From Aestuariibacter sp. A3R04 (lineage in GTDB: Bacteria; Pseudomonadota; Gammaproteobacteria; Enterobacterales; Alteromonadaceae): DNA of 64,000 nt. The notes below the pieces were generated by a model, which worked only from the letters and a program-made list of their open reading frames with translations, searched no databases and was not told the DNA's origin. Shown here piece by piece: positions 10,216 to 19,390 of the stretch. The stretch covers positions 1,048,366 through 1,112,365 of the forward strand of contig NZ_JAHKQR010000011.1 of assembly GCF_018860805.1 (NCBI RefSeq), read 5' to 3'. Both the position numbers and the translations under genes were made by a program. Each line of letters starts with the position of its first letter. The stretch's first letter is position 1.

Positions 10216-10458
10216 CTAATATTCCCACCAGGCTTCTTGCCACCAAGTAAGAAATTCGTCGAAATCAATATAACCGTCATTATTACTATCAATGAGTTTA
10301 AACCCTTCCTGAACATGACTCGCCTTTGTTTTGGGCGACAGCACAGTCAGTAACTCGATAAATTCTGGCAAATCGATCTGACCGTTACCGTCTTGATCGA
10401 AAAAGCTAAAATCTTTTTTTATTTCAGCGATTTTTTCTTCAGATAATTGCGTACTCAC
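10216..10458 (-). CDS. Small EF-hand calcium-binding protein
   Basis: An 80-residue acidic protein that is essentially one calmodulin-like pair of EF hands. The two canonical 12-residue loops are DQDGNGQIDLPE and DSNNDGYIDFDE, with Asp/Asn at positions 1, 3 and 5 and Glu at 12. There is no signal peptide or membrane segment, so it should be cytoplasmic. It starts at GTG 10458 with an AGGAAA site upstream. A calcium-buffering or sensing role is inferred from the motif only, and no partner is visible. Confidence 0.88.
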   Translation of the reverse strand: MSTQLSEEKIAEIKKDFSFFDQDGNGQIDLPEFIELLTVLSPKTKASHVQEGFKLIDSNNDGYIDFDEFLTWWQEAWWEY

Positions 10459-10494
10459 TGATTTTTCCTACTCTCTACGACTTAGAAAGCCAGT

Positions 10495-11517
10495 TTAACG
10501 TTCAACGGTATCAGTGTCTACTGCAGGGGCGTTTTGTTTAGCGGCAAGAGCCCGGGCTCGCTGAGCTTGTGCTTTTTCCTGACGTCGCTTTTCCATCGCC
10601 AGCCGGGCTTCGGTACCAACGTGCTCTTCAGCTCTGGCTTTAGCCAGTTGTACCTGTTTTTCCCGTTCCCGGAAGCGCGCAAGCTGTTCCTCGCTATGAG
10701 TGCCGTAACAACGGGGACAACTTACACCCGGCTCATACTTATCTGATTGCTTATCGGCTTCTGTAATGGGCAACCGACATGCGTAACACGCGTCATAATG
10801 ACTTTTTTCCAAATCGTGATTAACCGCAACGCGATTATCAAAAACAAAACAGTCACCTTCCCACAATGAAGTCTCTTTTGGCACATCCTGCAAATACTGA
10901 AGAATCCCCCCTTCCAGGTGATAAACCTCATCAAATCCCTGCTCTTTAAGATAAGCCGTAGATTTTTCACAGCGAATCCCACCGGTGCAAAACATGGCCA
11001 CCTTTTTGTGTTTTTTGGGGTCCATGTTCTCTTTCACATAGTCGGGAAACTCACGGAAAGTTTTTGTTTTTGGATCAACCGCATGCTTAAACGTACCGAT
11101 CTCAATTTCATAGTCATTTCGCGTGTCAATGACCAGGACGTCAGGATCACTAATCAGTGCATTCCAGTCTTGTGGTTTGACGTAAGTCCCCACAGTATGA
11201 CGAGGATCTATACCTTCGACACCCATGGTGACAATTTCTTTTTTCAATTTTACTTTCGTACGATAGAAAGGCTGCGTTTCGTGTAGAGACTCTTTAAAAG
11301 AAATAGGATTAATTCTCGGGTCGCTGTTAAGGTATTCAAGCAGGCCATCGATAGCTTCTCTGGAACCAGACACCGTACCGTTAATACCTTCTTCGGCGAG
11401 CAGGAGCGTACCCTTAATACCCAGAGACACCATTTTTTCAGTTAGTGGCGCCCGCATGGCGACATAGTTTTCAAGCGCGACAAATTTGTACATCGCGCAA
11501 ACGATATATTGAGACAT
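10495..11517 (-). CDS. trhO: tRNA uridine(34) hydroxylase (TrhO/YceA, rhodanese domain)
   Basis: Oxygen-dependent hydroxylation of uridine 34 in tRNA, the first step to 5-hydroxyuridine and cmo5U. The 340-residue protein has an N-terminal UPF0176 domain ([10 protein letters not shown]), a rhodanese domain with active-site Cys177 in FCTGGIRC, and a C-terminal cysteine cluster (CYACRLP...CPRCYG) followed by a charged tail. I place the start at ATG 11517, preceded by AAAGGTGA. An upstream in-frame start at 11559 would add 14 unconserved residues. Its role fits with the cmo5U methyltransferase CmoM also encoded in the window. Confidence 0.93.
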   Translation of the reverse strand: MSQYIVCAMYKFVALENYVAMRAPLTEKMVSLGIKGTLLLAEEGINGTVSGSREAIDGLLEYLNSDPRINPISFKESLHETQPFYRTKVKLKKEIVTMGVEGIDPRHTVGTYVKPQDWNALISDPDVLVIDTRNDYEIEIGTFKHAVDPKTKTFREFPDYVKENMDPKKHKKVAMFCTGGIRCEKSTAYLKEQGFDEVYHLEGGILQYLQDVPKETSLWEGDCFVFDNRVAVNHDLEKSHYDACYACRLPITEADKQSDKYEPGVSCPRCYGTHSEEQLARFREREKQVQLAKARAEEHVGTEARLAMEKRRQEKAQAQRARALAAKQNAPAVDTDTVER

Positions 11518-11584
11518 GTTGTGTTCACCTTTGCTAATTGGAACGTAAAACCAGTGCAAATTGCGGCGCGCAATATACCAAAAG

Positions 11585-11610
11585 ACAGCCTGATTGCCAA
11601 ATCAAGCTGT
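11585..11610 (-). terminator. Terminator overlapping a stop codon
   Basis: On the minus strand, an 11-bp stem with one G-U pair (ACAGCTTGATT / AATCAGGCTGT) overlaps the stop codon of the upstream gene and is followed by CTTTTGG. It is a likely weak terminator between that gene and trhO. Confidence 0.5.
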
Positions 11611-12144
11611 TAGTAGTGTTCGGGAACCCGTGACAACATCCGCTAACAATGTCACGTCTTTACTTATTTTCGGAGCAGCATTTGCGTTCAGCTTTTGCCG
11701 GGTGGCCAGGCTACAATTTGCTCTTACTTCAGGGGGAATAGCGAAACAGTCGTTTTTGTGACTCAACGGATCAGGGTGCATGATTTGCCACAGTGACAGA
11801 GCGCGAAGATGGCTTTTACTTACCAATTCTGAAGACACTTTCAATGCGTGGTAATGTTCCCTGTCTGCCTCCAAACTTGGCCGGGGGTAATAATTGAGCC
11901 GTTGGGGATAATCACTGTCAGTGACTTTGTCATCGTCAGGATCCGGAGGCACACGCAATGCTTCTTTGCCGGGCTGGCTTTGCATCGCCATGTATAGTGA
12001 GAAGAGCGCACGATGGCTAGTAGCACGCACTACTGTGCCTGACCACTCAAGATCTTGGCTTAAAACGGAATGAATAGTCTGGGTAATGTCGGTACCATCT
12101 TTCATAGTTATCGTATCGGCAAGTTTTGGCATACCATTAGTCAC
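11602..12144 (-). CDS. Conserved hypothetical protein, possibly VC2046/SO_2500 family
   Basis: A 180-residue soluble protein without a signal peptide or membrane helix. The pattern of a central SHRALFSLYMAMQSQPG segment and a later LHPDPLS-like stretch recalls the gammaproteobacterial VC2046/SO_2500 family of unknown function, but I assign this from memory of the pattern only. It is divergent from the REC-TPR regulator gene across 83 bases. The exact start is uncertain, because Met1, Met5 and Met14 all have weak ribosome sites. Confidence 0.7.
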   Translation of the reverse strand: MTNGMPKLADTITMKDGTDITQTIHSVLSQDLEWSGTVVRATSHRALFSLYMAMQSQPGKEALRVPPDPDDDKVTDSDYPQRLNYYPRPSLEADREHYHALKVSSELVSKSHLRALSLWQIMHPDPLSHKNDCFAIPPEVRANCSLATRQKLNANAAPKISKDVTLLADVVTGSRTLLTA

Positions 12145-12227
12145 TCAGGTACTATTTTTAATACTTGCCATTTACGGCATAGCCGCCGATCATTGGCCTA
12201 AAGTCTACCTCGAGGAGCCAGTTTCAC

Positions 12228-13874
12228 ATGAAATACGCAGATAAGCGCGTTTTGATTGTGGAAGATCAACGCCCGTTTCTGCTCTTGTTAAGAGGGCTTT
12301 TACACGGCATGGGAGCAACTGAAGTCGTTACTAAACCGTCGGCTGAACAGGCCCTGTCTTTGTGTAGAAAGCGGAAGTTCGACATCATTATTTGCGACTT
12401 GCACTTGGGTGTCGATAAAAAAAATGGTTTTGAGCTTATCGATACTCTTAGAACACAAAAATATCTCAAACCCGACGCTATATTTATGCTGATCAGTGCA
12501 GACAGCACACGGCCTGTTGTATTGGGTTCACTCGATCGCGGACCCGACGACTATCTCATTAAGCCATTTTCTCAAGCACAAATAAAATCGCGACTCAACA
12601 GAGCGTGGCACAAACGACAAGCCCTATTACCTGTGCATCAGGCGCTTTTTGACGACGACTTTAACCGCGCATTCAGCAAGGCAAGAGCTTTGTATAAGAG
12701 CGACAATCAATACAAGGGCTCGCTCACAAAAATTCTGGTGGAATTACACTGGCAGCGCAGTGAATTCATTGAAGCTGAGTCACTACTAAACGCATTTGAG
12801 TCTAATCGTTCAGTGTCTTGGGTGGCGCTGGCCAAAGCACAAAATCAACTAAAAATGGGCAACATAGACAACGCCGAACGCCTTGCAAATCAGGTAATAG
12901 AAAGTAACCGCTTTAGCGCGGATGCCTATGACGTACTAGCACAGTGTTTGGCAAAAAAAGGTCGTGGACAAGAAGCACTGGAACACATACGCTTCGCCAT
13001 AAAAATATCACCCTATTCGGTTACCCGCCACCACATTGCCTGCCGGATTGCCCGTGAACACCACGACTATGAATTGGCCAGCGATAGCGCGCTCGCCATT
13101 TGGCGGTTGTGCCGAAAAACACAACAACAACATGCAACCTACTGGTGCGCCTATATTAGAAGTTTACTGGATGTAGCAGAGCACACTGACGATAGGAAAA
13201 TCAAAAACCGCTATCAGCAGGAAGTGACGTTAGCAATACAGCGCGGTAGAGCAGATGAATACTTATCCCGCCATAATGATGAATTTGATTTGGTCATCTA
13301 TGAACAACTCACCTATGCAAGAATTTTCAGCCTTGATGGTAAACTCGTAGAAGCCAAGCGAGCGCTGGTGGACAGTCAAAATGCTATCGCCCACAAGTAC
13401 GAGAAATATCCTGCAGATTATGCCCCTGATAGTCTTACGGTAATGTATTCGTTGGGCGACTATGAAGAAGCAGAAGAACTGCATGACCGATTACAGAAAG
13501 CCGGCATTAAGTTACGGGATGATGACGCCGAACGAATTGAAACCTGTAGGATACGAGTTAACGATAAACGCCTCCAGTATATCCAGCACAACCGCGAAGG
13601 CATTCATCACTATCAACAAGGCGAGTATCGCAAGGCGTACACGTCATTTGAAATGGCACTAAAATTCTCGCCCGTAAGCACAGGTGTAGCCCTGAATCAA
13701 CTTCAGTGTATTGTCAAACTGCTATCAGGCGACAATAAACAACAGTTGTCACTCAAAGCCGATTGCCGCCGTTTAACAAATCTGTTGGCAAATACATCTA
13801 TGAAACCGGAACATCAACAAAAATACGAGGCACTTAAAACCGAGTTAGTCTCCATCACAGGGATAGCTGCATAG
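12228..13874 (+). CDS. Response regulator with TPR output domain (paralogue 1)
   Basis: A 548-residue protein with an N-terminal receiver domain (residues 7-125: acidic pair ED at 12-13, phospho-acceptor Asp57 in IICDLHLG, conserved Lys in YLIKPF) and a long helical region with several TPR-like units. One unit near residues 460-490 is GIHHYQQGEYRKAYTSFE. No DNA-binding, kinase or GGDEF domain is visible, so the output is probably protein-protein interaction. GAGGAG upstream supports the ATG. A second gene with the same architecture lies at 28393-30084. No kinase gene is adjacent. Confidence 0.9.
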   Translation: MKYADKRVLIVEDQRPFLLLLRGLLHGMGATEVVTKPSAEQALSLCRKRKFDIIICDLHLGVDKKNGFELIDTLRTQKYLKPDAIFMLISADSTRPVVLGSLDRGPDDYLIKPFSQAQIKSRLNRAWHKRQALLPVHQALFDDDFNRAFSKARALYKSDNQYKGSLTKILVELHWQRSEFIEAESLLNAFESNRSVSWVALAKAQNQLKMGNIDNAERLANQVIESNRFSADAYDVLAQCLAKKGRGQEALEHIRFAIKISPYSVTRHHIACRIAREHHDYELASDSALAIWRLCRKTQQQHATYWCAYIRSLLDVAEHTDDRKIKNRYQQEVTLAIQRGRADEYLSRHNDEFDLVIYEQLTYARIFSLDGKLVEAKRALVDSQNAIAHKYEKYPADYAPDSLTVMYSLGDYEEAEELHDRLQKAGIKLRDDDAERIETCRIRVNDKRLQYIQHNREGIHHYQQGEYRKAYTSFEMALKFSPVSTGVALNQLQCIVKLLSGDNKQQLSLKADCRRLTNLLANTSMKPEHQQKYEALKTELVSITGIAA

Positions 13875-13886
13875 CGCAGTGGCATA

Positions 13887-14738
13887 TTATTTGTTGTCTT
13901 GTTGTAACGCAGCGAAATCATCAATGAGCCTGGTTAGCATTTTGTCTGCTTTATTGCGCTGCGTAGCGGTGAGTGTCGCGGCAATCTCTGCGGCCATCAT
14001 CGCATGAGTCTCACGGTTGTGGTGCCATACATCTATTAGTGTATCTGAACGGTACTGTTCGGGATCGAGCAGTAACCCGGTAAGTTTGCTAATAAACTGT
14101 GGATCAGTCTTGCGGCTGATAAACAGCCGTCGTGCCCGTTGTTGCAGATCCGTTCGGTAATCTAACCAAAGCTGCGAAGAAGAAGTAAATCTAGGCGCAT
14201 AACGGTTTACAATGGCAACTTGCTCTGCAGTTAACCGACCGATGCGTTCTTCCATATTCTCAATGAGATCTTCCACCCGCGCTTCCATTTTTTCCTCATC
14301 AGTAAGGCCAACCCTCTTAGCAAGCACTTCACGTTTTTCCTTGTTATCAGACTCAAGTGCTGCAAACAAATGAATCACCTGTTCGTCACTGAGATCGGCA
14401 GCGATAACAGCGAGTTGAGGCGTGATCTCATTGCGCAAACGTTGCCAGTGCTCTGATGCTTGATCATAGTGCTTTAGTAAGGTTTTAACACTGAGTGATT
14501 CGCTTCTGAGATCGTTTCTCAAGGCCCTTAAATGCGCAGTATAACGCGGTAGTTCCTTGCTGCGGTGCCAGTCAATCCAACGCCGTAGCTTGGCATCAAA
14601 TACCGCCTCTTGTTTCTCGTTGAGTTCGACGTAGTCATCCATGTACCAATATACTAACCAGTCGATATTGTTATATGCCAGTTTATTGCTACACCCTGAT
14701 ATAAACATGATAATAATCACCGCGATAGCATACTTCAT
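13887..14738 (-). CDS. DUF6279-type lipoprotein
   Basis: A 283-residue predicted lipoprotein. The signal peptide ends in the lipobox ISGC (Cys16). The following region (NNIDWLVYWYMDDYVELN) is characteristic of DUF6279 lipoproteins of Gammaproteobacteria, and the rest is predicted to be helical and charged. The function is unknown. It converges with the REC-TPR gene, leaving 12 bases, and is divergent from pfkA. Confidence 0.8.
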   Translation of the reverse strand: MKYAIAVIIIMFISGCSNKLAYNNIDWLVYWYMDDYVELNEKQEAVFDAKLRRWIDWHRSKELPRYTAHLRALRNDLRSESLSVKTLLKHYDQASEHWQRLRNEITPQLAVIAADLSDEQVIHLFAALESDNKEKREVLAKRVGLTDEEKMEARVEDLIENMEERIGRLTAEQVAIVNRYAPRFTSSSQLWLDYRTDLQQRARRLFISRKTDPQFISKLTGLLLDPEQYRSDTLIDVWHHNRETHAMMAAEIAATLTATQRNKADKMLTRLIDDFAALQQDNK

Positions 14739-14820
14739 AATAAGGCTCCCTTTTGTTGTCGTTGTTTTGAGTTTAAACGGCGATAATGGTTCGGATGAAC
14801 AAGTAACAATATGTAAAAAG

Positions 14821-14850
14821 TTGTTTTATGGCCGATATATTCTCTACAAT
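14821..14850 (+). promoter_or_regulatory. Candidate sigma-70 promoter of pfkA
   Basis: TTGTTT at 14821-14826 and TACAAT at 14845-14850 are separated by 18 bases, placing transcription start about 30 bases before the GTG start of pfkA. Matches to the consensus are 4/6 and 5/6. Confidence 0.45.
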
Positions 14851-14886
14851 ACCCTGCAAACCACTTCAAGCAGATAAGGTTATTTC

Positions 14887-15885
14887 GTGTCGAAGAAAGT
14901 CGCAGTATTAACGTCCGGTGGTGATGCGCCAGGAATGAACGCCTGTATACGCGCTATTGTTTTGGCGTGCGAAAGAGAGGGCCACAGTATTGTTGGTTAC
15001 AAGCATGGCTACAATGGTTTGTTGAACCAGGAATATCAAGCATTGGACAGTTCTATGGTGCACAATTTGACGCAACGGGGCGGCACAATTTTACACAGCG
15101 CCCGATGTGAAGCTTTTAAGACCAACGATGGGGCAAAAAAAGCGGCTGAAAACCTCAGATGGCTAGATATTGATACTCTTATTGTCATCGGTGGAGATGG
15201 ATCCTTTCGGGGAGCCGCGCATCTCGCTAAGTTTTGGTCGGGACAGATTCTGGGTTTACCCGGCACTATCGACAACGATATCAATGGCACAGATGCAACT
15301 ATCGGTTATTTTACCGCTATCGAAACTGCGGTTCAATCTATCGATAAAGTTAGAGACACGGCAGACGCATTCGAGCGCATATTTTTAGTTGAAGTGATGG
15401 GCAGACACGCTGGTTTTCTCGCTATGAATGGTGCCCTGGCTTCTGCCTCAGACTACGTTATCTTACCCGAACTTTTCGAAAGCGAAGAGACAACGTTACA
15501 GGATATTCTGTCGCAGTTAAGCGAAAAAAGAGAGCAACGCGGAAACGTAAGCTACATCATTGTACTGACTGAAAATCTATGGCCTGGTGGTATCAATCGT
15601 CTCGTATCCCAGTTGGAAGCGAAAACCGATACTGATGTACGCCCTGTTATCTTAGGGCACGTTCAGCGTGGCGGCTCGCCGGTATCACAAGATCGCTTAT
15701 TGGCGTTGAAACTCGGCGCACATGCCGCCACCTTAATTGGCACATCTGCCAACCTAATCATGGTAGGTGAAAAAAATGGCAACCCTGTAGAGGTATGCCT
15801 TCCCGATACTTGGGCAGAACAAAAGCCCTTGGATAATTGCACCGTTAGTACACTTAAAATGCTTATCAACAACCGTTACGCGTAA
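14887..15885 (+). CDS. pfkA: 6-phosphofructokinase (ATP-dependent)
   Basis: Phosphorylates fructose-6-phosphate to fructose-1,6-bisphosphate in glycolysis. The 332-residue protein has the nucleotide-binding LTSGGDAPGMN, the GGDGSFRGA loop, the catalytic GTIDND and the MGRHAG substrate motif. Glycine rather than aspartate in the GGDGS position indicates ATP, not pyrophosphate, as the phosphoryl donor. It starts at GTG 14887. It has a candidate promoter just upstream and a strong terminator after it, so it is monocistronic. Confidence 0.96.
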   Translation: MSKKVAVLTSGGDAPGMNACIRAIVLACEREGHSIVGYKHGYNGLLNQEYQALDSSMVHNLTQRGGTILHSARCEAFKTNDGAKKAAENLRWLDIDTLIVIGGDGSFRGAAHLAKFWSGQILGLPGTIDNDINGTDATIGYFTAIETAVQSIDKVRDTADAFERIFLVEVMGRHAGFLAMNGALASASDYVILPELFESEETTLQDILSQLSEKREQRGNVSYIIVLTENLWPGGINRLVSQLEAKTDTDVRPVILGHVQRGGSPVSQDRLLALKLGAHAATLIGTSANLIMVGEKNGNPVEVCLPDTWAEQKPLDNCTVSTLKMLINNRYA

Positions 15886-15908
15886 CAACATTTCCTTGTA
15901 AAAAAGTC

Positions 15909-15936
15909 AAAAAAGCCGGTTTTTCGCCGGCTTTTT
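15909..15936. terminator. Bidirectional terminator after pfkA
   Basis: AAAAAGCCGG / CCGGCTTTTT, a 10-bp stem with a 7-base loop, lies between the convergent pfkA and LytTR regulator genes, with T-runs on both strands. Its edge touches the stop codon of the regulator gene. Confidence 0.88.
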
Positions 15937-16764
15937 CTACATTTTCATGGCGGCTTTCACTTTGTCGCGATGGCTACGACTCACTTTTAATTCTGTGTCA
16001 TTTTGCAATATTAAATGATATTCACCACTAATATGACTGACCAGCTTTTTGACAAAACGAATATTTGCGATGGCCGAACGATGTACGCGAACAAACCACT
16101 GAGGATTGAGTTCCCGCTCAAGTTCTTTCATGGTTTTCCGCATGATGTGCATGCCGTCCAGGGCATGCACACACATGTAGTCCCCCGCAGCGTCTATCCA
16201 CTGGATATCCTGAACGGCAACACGAGTCACTTCAGAACCATCCTTTATCGCTAAGACCTCCGGATACGGATTTGTTTCAATGGTTTCACCGCTAGCCAAT
16301 TTTCGCAAAATTTCTTCACAATCGTCACCGGTGAGTTCAGCGACCAGATTAACCAATTTGCGGGATTGTTCATCCTGATGTTGAGTGGTGAAATACTCCC
16401 GTACTTTATCAAGTGCTTCCCTTAGACGAGCGTCGTCTGCGGGTTTAAGCAAATAGTCCAGGGCGTGAATATCAAAAGCTTTTATTGCGTAGCTGTCGTA
16501 TGCCGTGACAAATATGATCATGGGAATAGGCTGGTTTAGCTCTCGCAGCTTATGAATAACCTGAAAACCGTTCAACCCCGGCATTTGAATGTCGAGGAAA
16601 ACAAGATCGGGTCTGTTTTTGGAAATCGTACTCACCGCATCCAGGCCGTTTTGACACTCTGCAATAATGTCAATATCGCCATGGCGCTCAAGACGAGCTC
16701 GAAGGCCTTTTCTCGCTAATGGTTCATCATCAACGACCACTGTTCTTATTTTTTGCTCACTCAT
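15937..16764 (-). CDS. LytTR-type response regulator
   Basis: A 275-residue transcriptional regulator of the LytR/AlgR type. The receiver domain spans about residues 5-125 with phospho-acceptor Asp58 in VFLDIQMPG. The C-terminal LytTR DNA-binding domain (about residues 170-275) contains IDAAGDYMCVH and WFVRVHRSAIAN. It lies downstream of the LytS-type kinase on the same strand and very probably forms a pair with it, although 235 bases separate them. The target genes are unknown. Confidence 0.93.
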   Translation of the reverse strand: MSEQKIRTVVVDDEPLARKGLRARLERHGDIDIIAECQNGLDAVSTISKNRPDLVFLDIQMPGLNGFQVIHKLRELNQPIPMIIFVTAYDSYAIKAFDIHALDYLLKPADDARLREALDKVREYFTTQHQDEQSRKLVNLVAELTGDDCEEILRKLASGETIETNPYPEVLAIKDGSEVTRVAVQDIQWIDAAGDYMCVHALDGMHIMRKTMKELERELNPQWFVRVHRSAIANIRFVKKLVSHISGEYHLILQNDTELKVSRSHRDKVKAAMKM

Positions 16765-16978
16765 ACTAGAGCCTGTTTTTCATTGTTCTATACAAATGCT
16801 GAGGAGAAAACCGGGAACACGTCATTAGAGCAATATCGCTTCCGTCTTTTTTTCACTCAACGCGAAAAGGCAATACACTTACTCCACCTTACATGATGAC
16901 CGTACTGCCTTCGAATTCCTTTCATAATATCGGGTGCTTTTTTCGTTTTACAACGTAAATACACAATATTTCCATCAA

Positions 16979-16996
16979 ACCTGCCGCACAGCAGGT
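16979..16996 (-). terminator. Small hairpin between kinase and regulator genes
   Basis: ACCTGC-N6-GCAGGT begins directly after the stop codon of the kinase gene on the minus strand. The T-tract is poor. It may attenuate read-through into the regulator gene or be without function. Confidence 0.3.
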
Positions 16997-16999
16997 GAC

Positions 17000-18073
17000 T
17001 TAACTATCTTTAACGTCGTAGGGCAGCCGCAGTCTCACACGCACGCCAGATGGATGATTGTGCTCAACAGAAAATGCGAAGTTGCGCTGATACAGCGATT
17101 GCAAACGCTCTCTGATATTTACCAGGCCTACGCCGTTTTCTCGCTTAAGTTGACCGTCCTTTATATCTGCACCAGGGCCGTTGTCAGCAACATCAATTAA
17201 CAGATCATTGCCGAATGTTTTGGCGGTGATGGCGATTTGCCCGCCATTTTCCATTTTTGAAATGGCGTGCTTAATGGCATTTTCTATGAGCGGCTGCAGA
17301 ATCATACTTGGTACTAGCGCCGATTCACAGTTTGGATCAATTTCCCATATAACATCCAGCCGATCGTCAAAGCGTACCTTTTCTATTTCAAGATATAACC
17401 TCAATACTTTAACTTCTTCCCCGAGGGTTACGCGCTTTATGGGATCATTATCTAACGAATAGCGCAGGAAATCGCTCAAACGCGAAACCATAGTTTCAGC
17501 ATTGTCGTTTTCCTTGAGCAATATAAGCGTGGAGATAGCATTAAGCGTGTTAAATAAGAAATGGGGATTGAGCTGATAGCGCAACATTTTTATGTGCGCT
17601 TGGTGCGCCATGGTACTGGCTTTTAACGCATTCTGCTTTTCTTTTTGTAGCATCTGAAAGTTTTTTATGCCGAAATACAGCCCACTCCAACACCCAACCA
17701 TAATGAGTGAATTGATTGTATTCGTAAAATATAAGTACCATGCATCAGGGCGGTAGCCGTGTTTGTAAATTTCCCAGTAGTTGACGTTTTTCACAACAGC
17801 CCAGACCAATGCGACTAAATAACAGGCAAGGACCACTGTCACTATCATTTTCAACGGTGATAGTTTTCGCGCCCAACGAAAGACAAACCGGAGAGGAATA
17901 GTTAATAACCACCCCGCGTAGGCATTGAGAAGAATGATGAAAACCCATATTGGGCGCACATCATGTAAAAATGAACCAATGTAATAAACCAGCGCAAAAC
18001 CAGCCCATCCAGCACTGTGAAGTGCCCAGAATAATCGTTCATTACTTTCAAAAAGCTGTTGCCAACGACTCAC
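17000..18073 (-). CDS. LytS/AlgZ-type sensor histidine kinase
   Basis: A 357-residue membrane kinase. Four predicted transmembrane segments lie in the first 140 residues. The His_kinase (PF06580-type) domain follows with YQLNPHFLFNTLNAI (His171) and a HATPase_c domain with LQPLIENAIKHAI, DNGPGAD and GVGLVNIRERL. Length and layout resemble AlgZ/FimS. It starts at GTG 18073. The partner is the LytTR regulator downstream. The membrane part has no recognisable ligand domain, so the signal is unknown. Confidence 0.92.
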   Translation of the reverse strand: MSRWQQLFESNERLFWALHSAGWAGFALVYYIGSFLHDVRPIWVFIILLNAYAGWLLTIPLRFVFRWARKLSPLKMIVTVVLACYLVALVWAVVKNVNYWEIYKHGYRPDAWYLYFTNTINSLIMVGCWSGLYFGIKNFQMLQKEKQNALKASTMAHQAHIKMLRYQLNPHFLFNTLNAISTLILLKENDNAETMVSRLSDFLRYSLDNDPIKRVTLGEEVKVLRLYLEIEKVRFDDRLDVIWEIDPNCESALVPSMILQPLIENAIKHAISKMENGGQIAITAKTFGNDLLIDVADNGPGADIKDGQLKRENGVGLVNIRERLQSLYQRNFAFSVEHNHPSGVRVRLRLPYDVKDS

Positions 18074-18147
18074 ATTTCTACCGTAATTTCAAAGCGGAAT
18101 TATATTATACGCATAAAGTATACACGCGCTCTTAGCTTGGTCGTATA

Positions 18148-18213
18148 GGCAAGACGCCTGGTCGCACTGCGTGAACAGTTCGCCAAGCGTCATAGGGAAA
18201 CCACGGCGTTGCC
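18148..18213. repeat. GC-rich imperfect inverted repeat
   Basis: GGCAAGACGCC at 18148-18158 can pair with GGCGTTGCC at 18205-18213, with a 2-base bulge, enclosing further short complementary stretches. It occupies the 156-bp gap between the Mpo1-like gene stop and the kinase gene start. It may be a terminator-like or leader structure, but there is no T-run. Confidence 0.3.
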
Positions 18214-18229
18214 CGGGTATGACGAATAA

Positions 18230-18691
18230 TTAATACCCTATGTGCATTCGTTTTAGCCAGTGTGTCCACCACCACGCCGGTCCAATGAGAAGAAATCGCA
18301 GATCATCCAAAAACGAGGGTTTTTTCCCTTCAATTTTGTGGCCAACAAACTGTAAAACCCACATAAAGACAAACAAAACTAAACTAAACTGCCATACCGG
18401 AACCGATGTTACAGCCACCGTTTCGATAATTAAAAAACACACTATCGTCAGTAATGTCATTGCCGCACCGATCACACCAGATAGCATAAAGTAATAATAA
18501 AGAGCAGGCAGCACTGCTATGTGTGCCCAGGTAACATCGGTTTGTGCAATAAATTCAGGTAACGGAATACTCCAAAACAGGCCTAGCGTAACCAAATAAA
18601 TTGCTGGAACGGCAATCGCATGAATAGCGACGTTGACCCGGTTCTGATGACTTTCACTATACAAATTAAGTAGACGTTCTATTTCACGCAT
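18230..18691 (-). CDS. Mpo1-like (DUF962) membrane protein
   Basis: A 153-residue inner-membrane protein with four predicted hydrophobic helices. The N-terminal sequence (LLNLYSESHQNRVNVAIHAI) with histidines preceding the first helix is typical of the DUF962/YGL010w family. The yeast member Mpo1 is an iron-dependent dioxygenase in fatty-acid alpha-oxidation. A similar lipid role in bacteria is inference. It lies 24 bases downstream of the PilZ gene on the same strand and may be co-transcribed with it. Confidence 0.82.
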   Translation of the reverse strand: MREIERLLNLYSESHQNRVNVAIHAIAVPAIYLVTLGLFWSIPLPEFIAQTDVTWAHIAVLPALYYYFMLSGVIGAAMTLLTIVCFLIIETVAVTSVPVWQFSLVLFVFMWVLQFVGHKIEGKKPSFLDDLRFLLIGPAWWWTHWLKRMHIGY

Positions 18692-18715
18692 TCGTACGCT
18701 CCGCTATTATTATTT

Positions 18716-19390
18716 TTATGCCAAAATATGACGCTCGATTACTCTCTCCACGGCAGGCTGCTCTATGGCGAACTGTATGCCATAGAAGTGATACCCTTTA
18801 TCTTGCGACACATTTTTCACCATACAAGCAATACTAATGTCCTCGCCGTCCAATGTACATCCCAATGTTATATTTTTGTTAATTTCAAGAACACTCTTGG
18901 CTTCATCGACCGGAATTGCCAGTTTGCAGCCAGTTTTGGATACATCGAGGATCAATCCTTTTGTATCAGGAGTCTCTTTCTCTTCCATTTTCACCATGAC
19001 AGGAATACCCGGCTGGGCCCGTTGTTCTGAGCGCAACCCCAGGGTTTGAATAGTGTCAGGAAACCCGGTGATAAGAATACTGATCGGTTTGGAAAAGCAC
19101 TTTAGAATCGGCACTTTGAAGGCAATAACCTGCCCTACAGCCCCTTCGATAACGAACCGCACCACTACGTTGTTTCCGGCCACGAGTTGATCCCGAATAT
19201 TGGCCCACTTATGCGTGTTGGGCACCTGAAAAATAAACCCGTTGGGGATATCTGTACCCACATAATAGGTTTTTAGCCGCTGAGGCGCTGTGGGTGTATC
19301 AATTTGTAAATCTACCAGTGTGCCTGGGGATAAGCGCGTCAAAATATCAACATCCGTCTTGGACAACCTCTGCACGTCCTTTTGGGTCAT
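18716..19390 (-). CDS. PilZ-domain cyclic-di-GMP-binding protein
   Basis: A 224-residue YcgR-like protein with an N-terminal flagellar-brake-type domain (about residues 15-115) and a C-terminal PilZ domain. The c-di-GMP-binding pattern RxxxR appears as RSEQR and the (D/N)xSxxG motif as DVSKTG. It probably couples cyclic-di-GMP level to motility or surface behaviour. No flagellar gene is nearby, so the target is not evident from context. Confidence 0.87.
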   Translation of the reverse strand: MTQKDVQRLSKTDVDILTRLSPGTLVDLQIDTPTAPQRLKTYYVGTDIPNGFIFQVPNTHKWANIRDQLVAGNNVVVRFVIEGAVGQVIAFKVPILKCFSKPISILITGFPDTIQTLGLRSEQRAQPGIPVMVKMEEKETPDTKGLILDVSKTGCKLAIPVDEAKSVLEINKNITLGCTLDGEDISIACMVKNVSQDKGYHFYGIQFAIEQPAVERVIERHILA

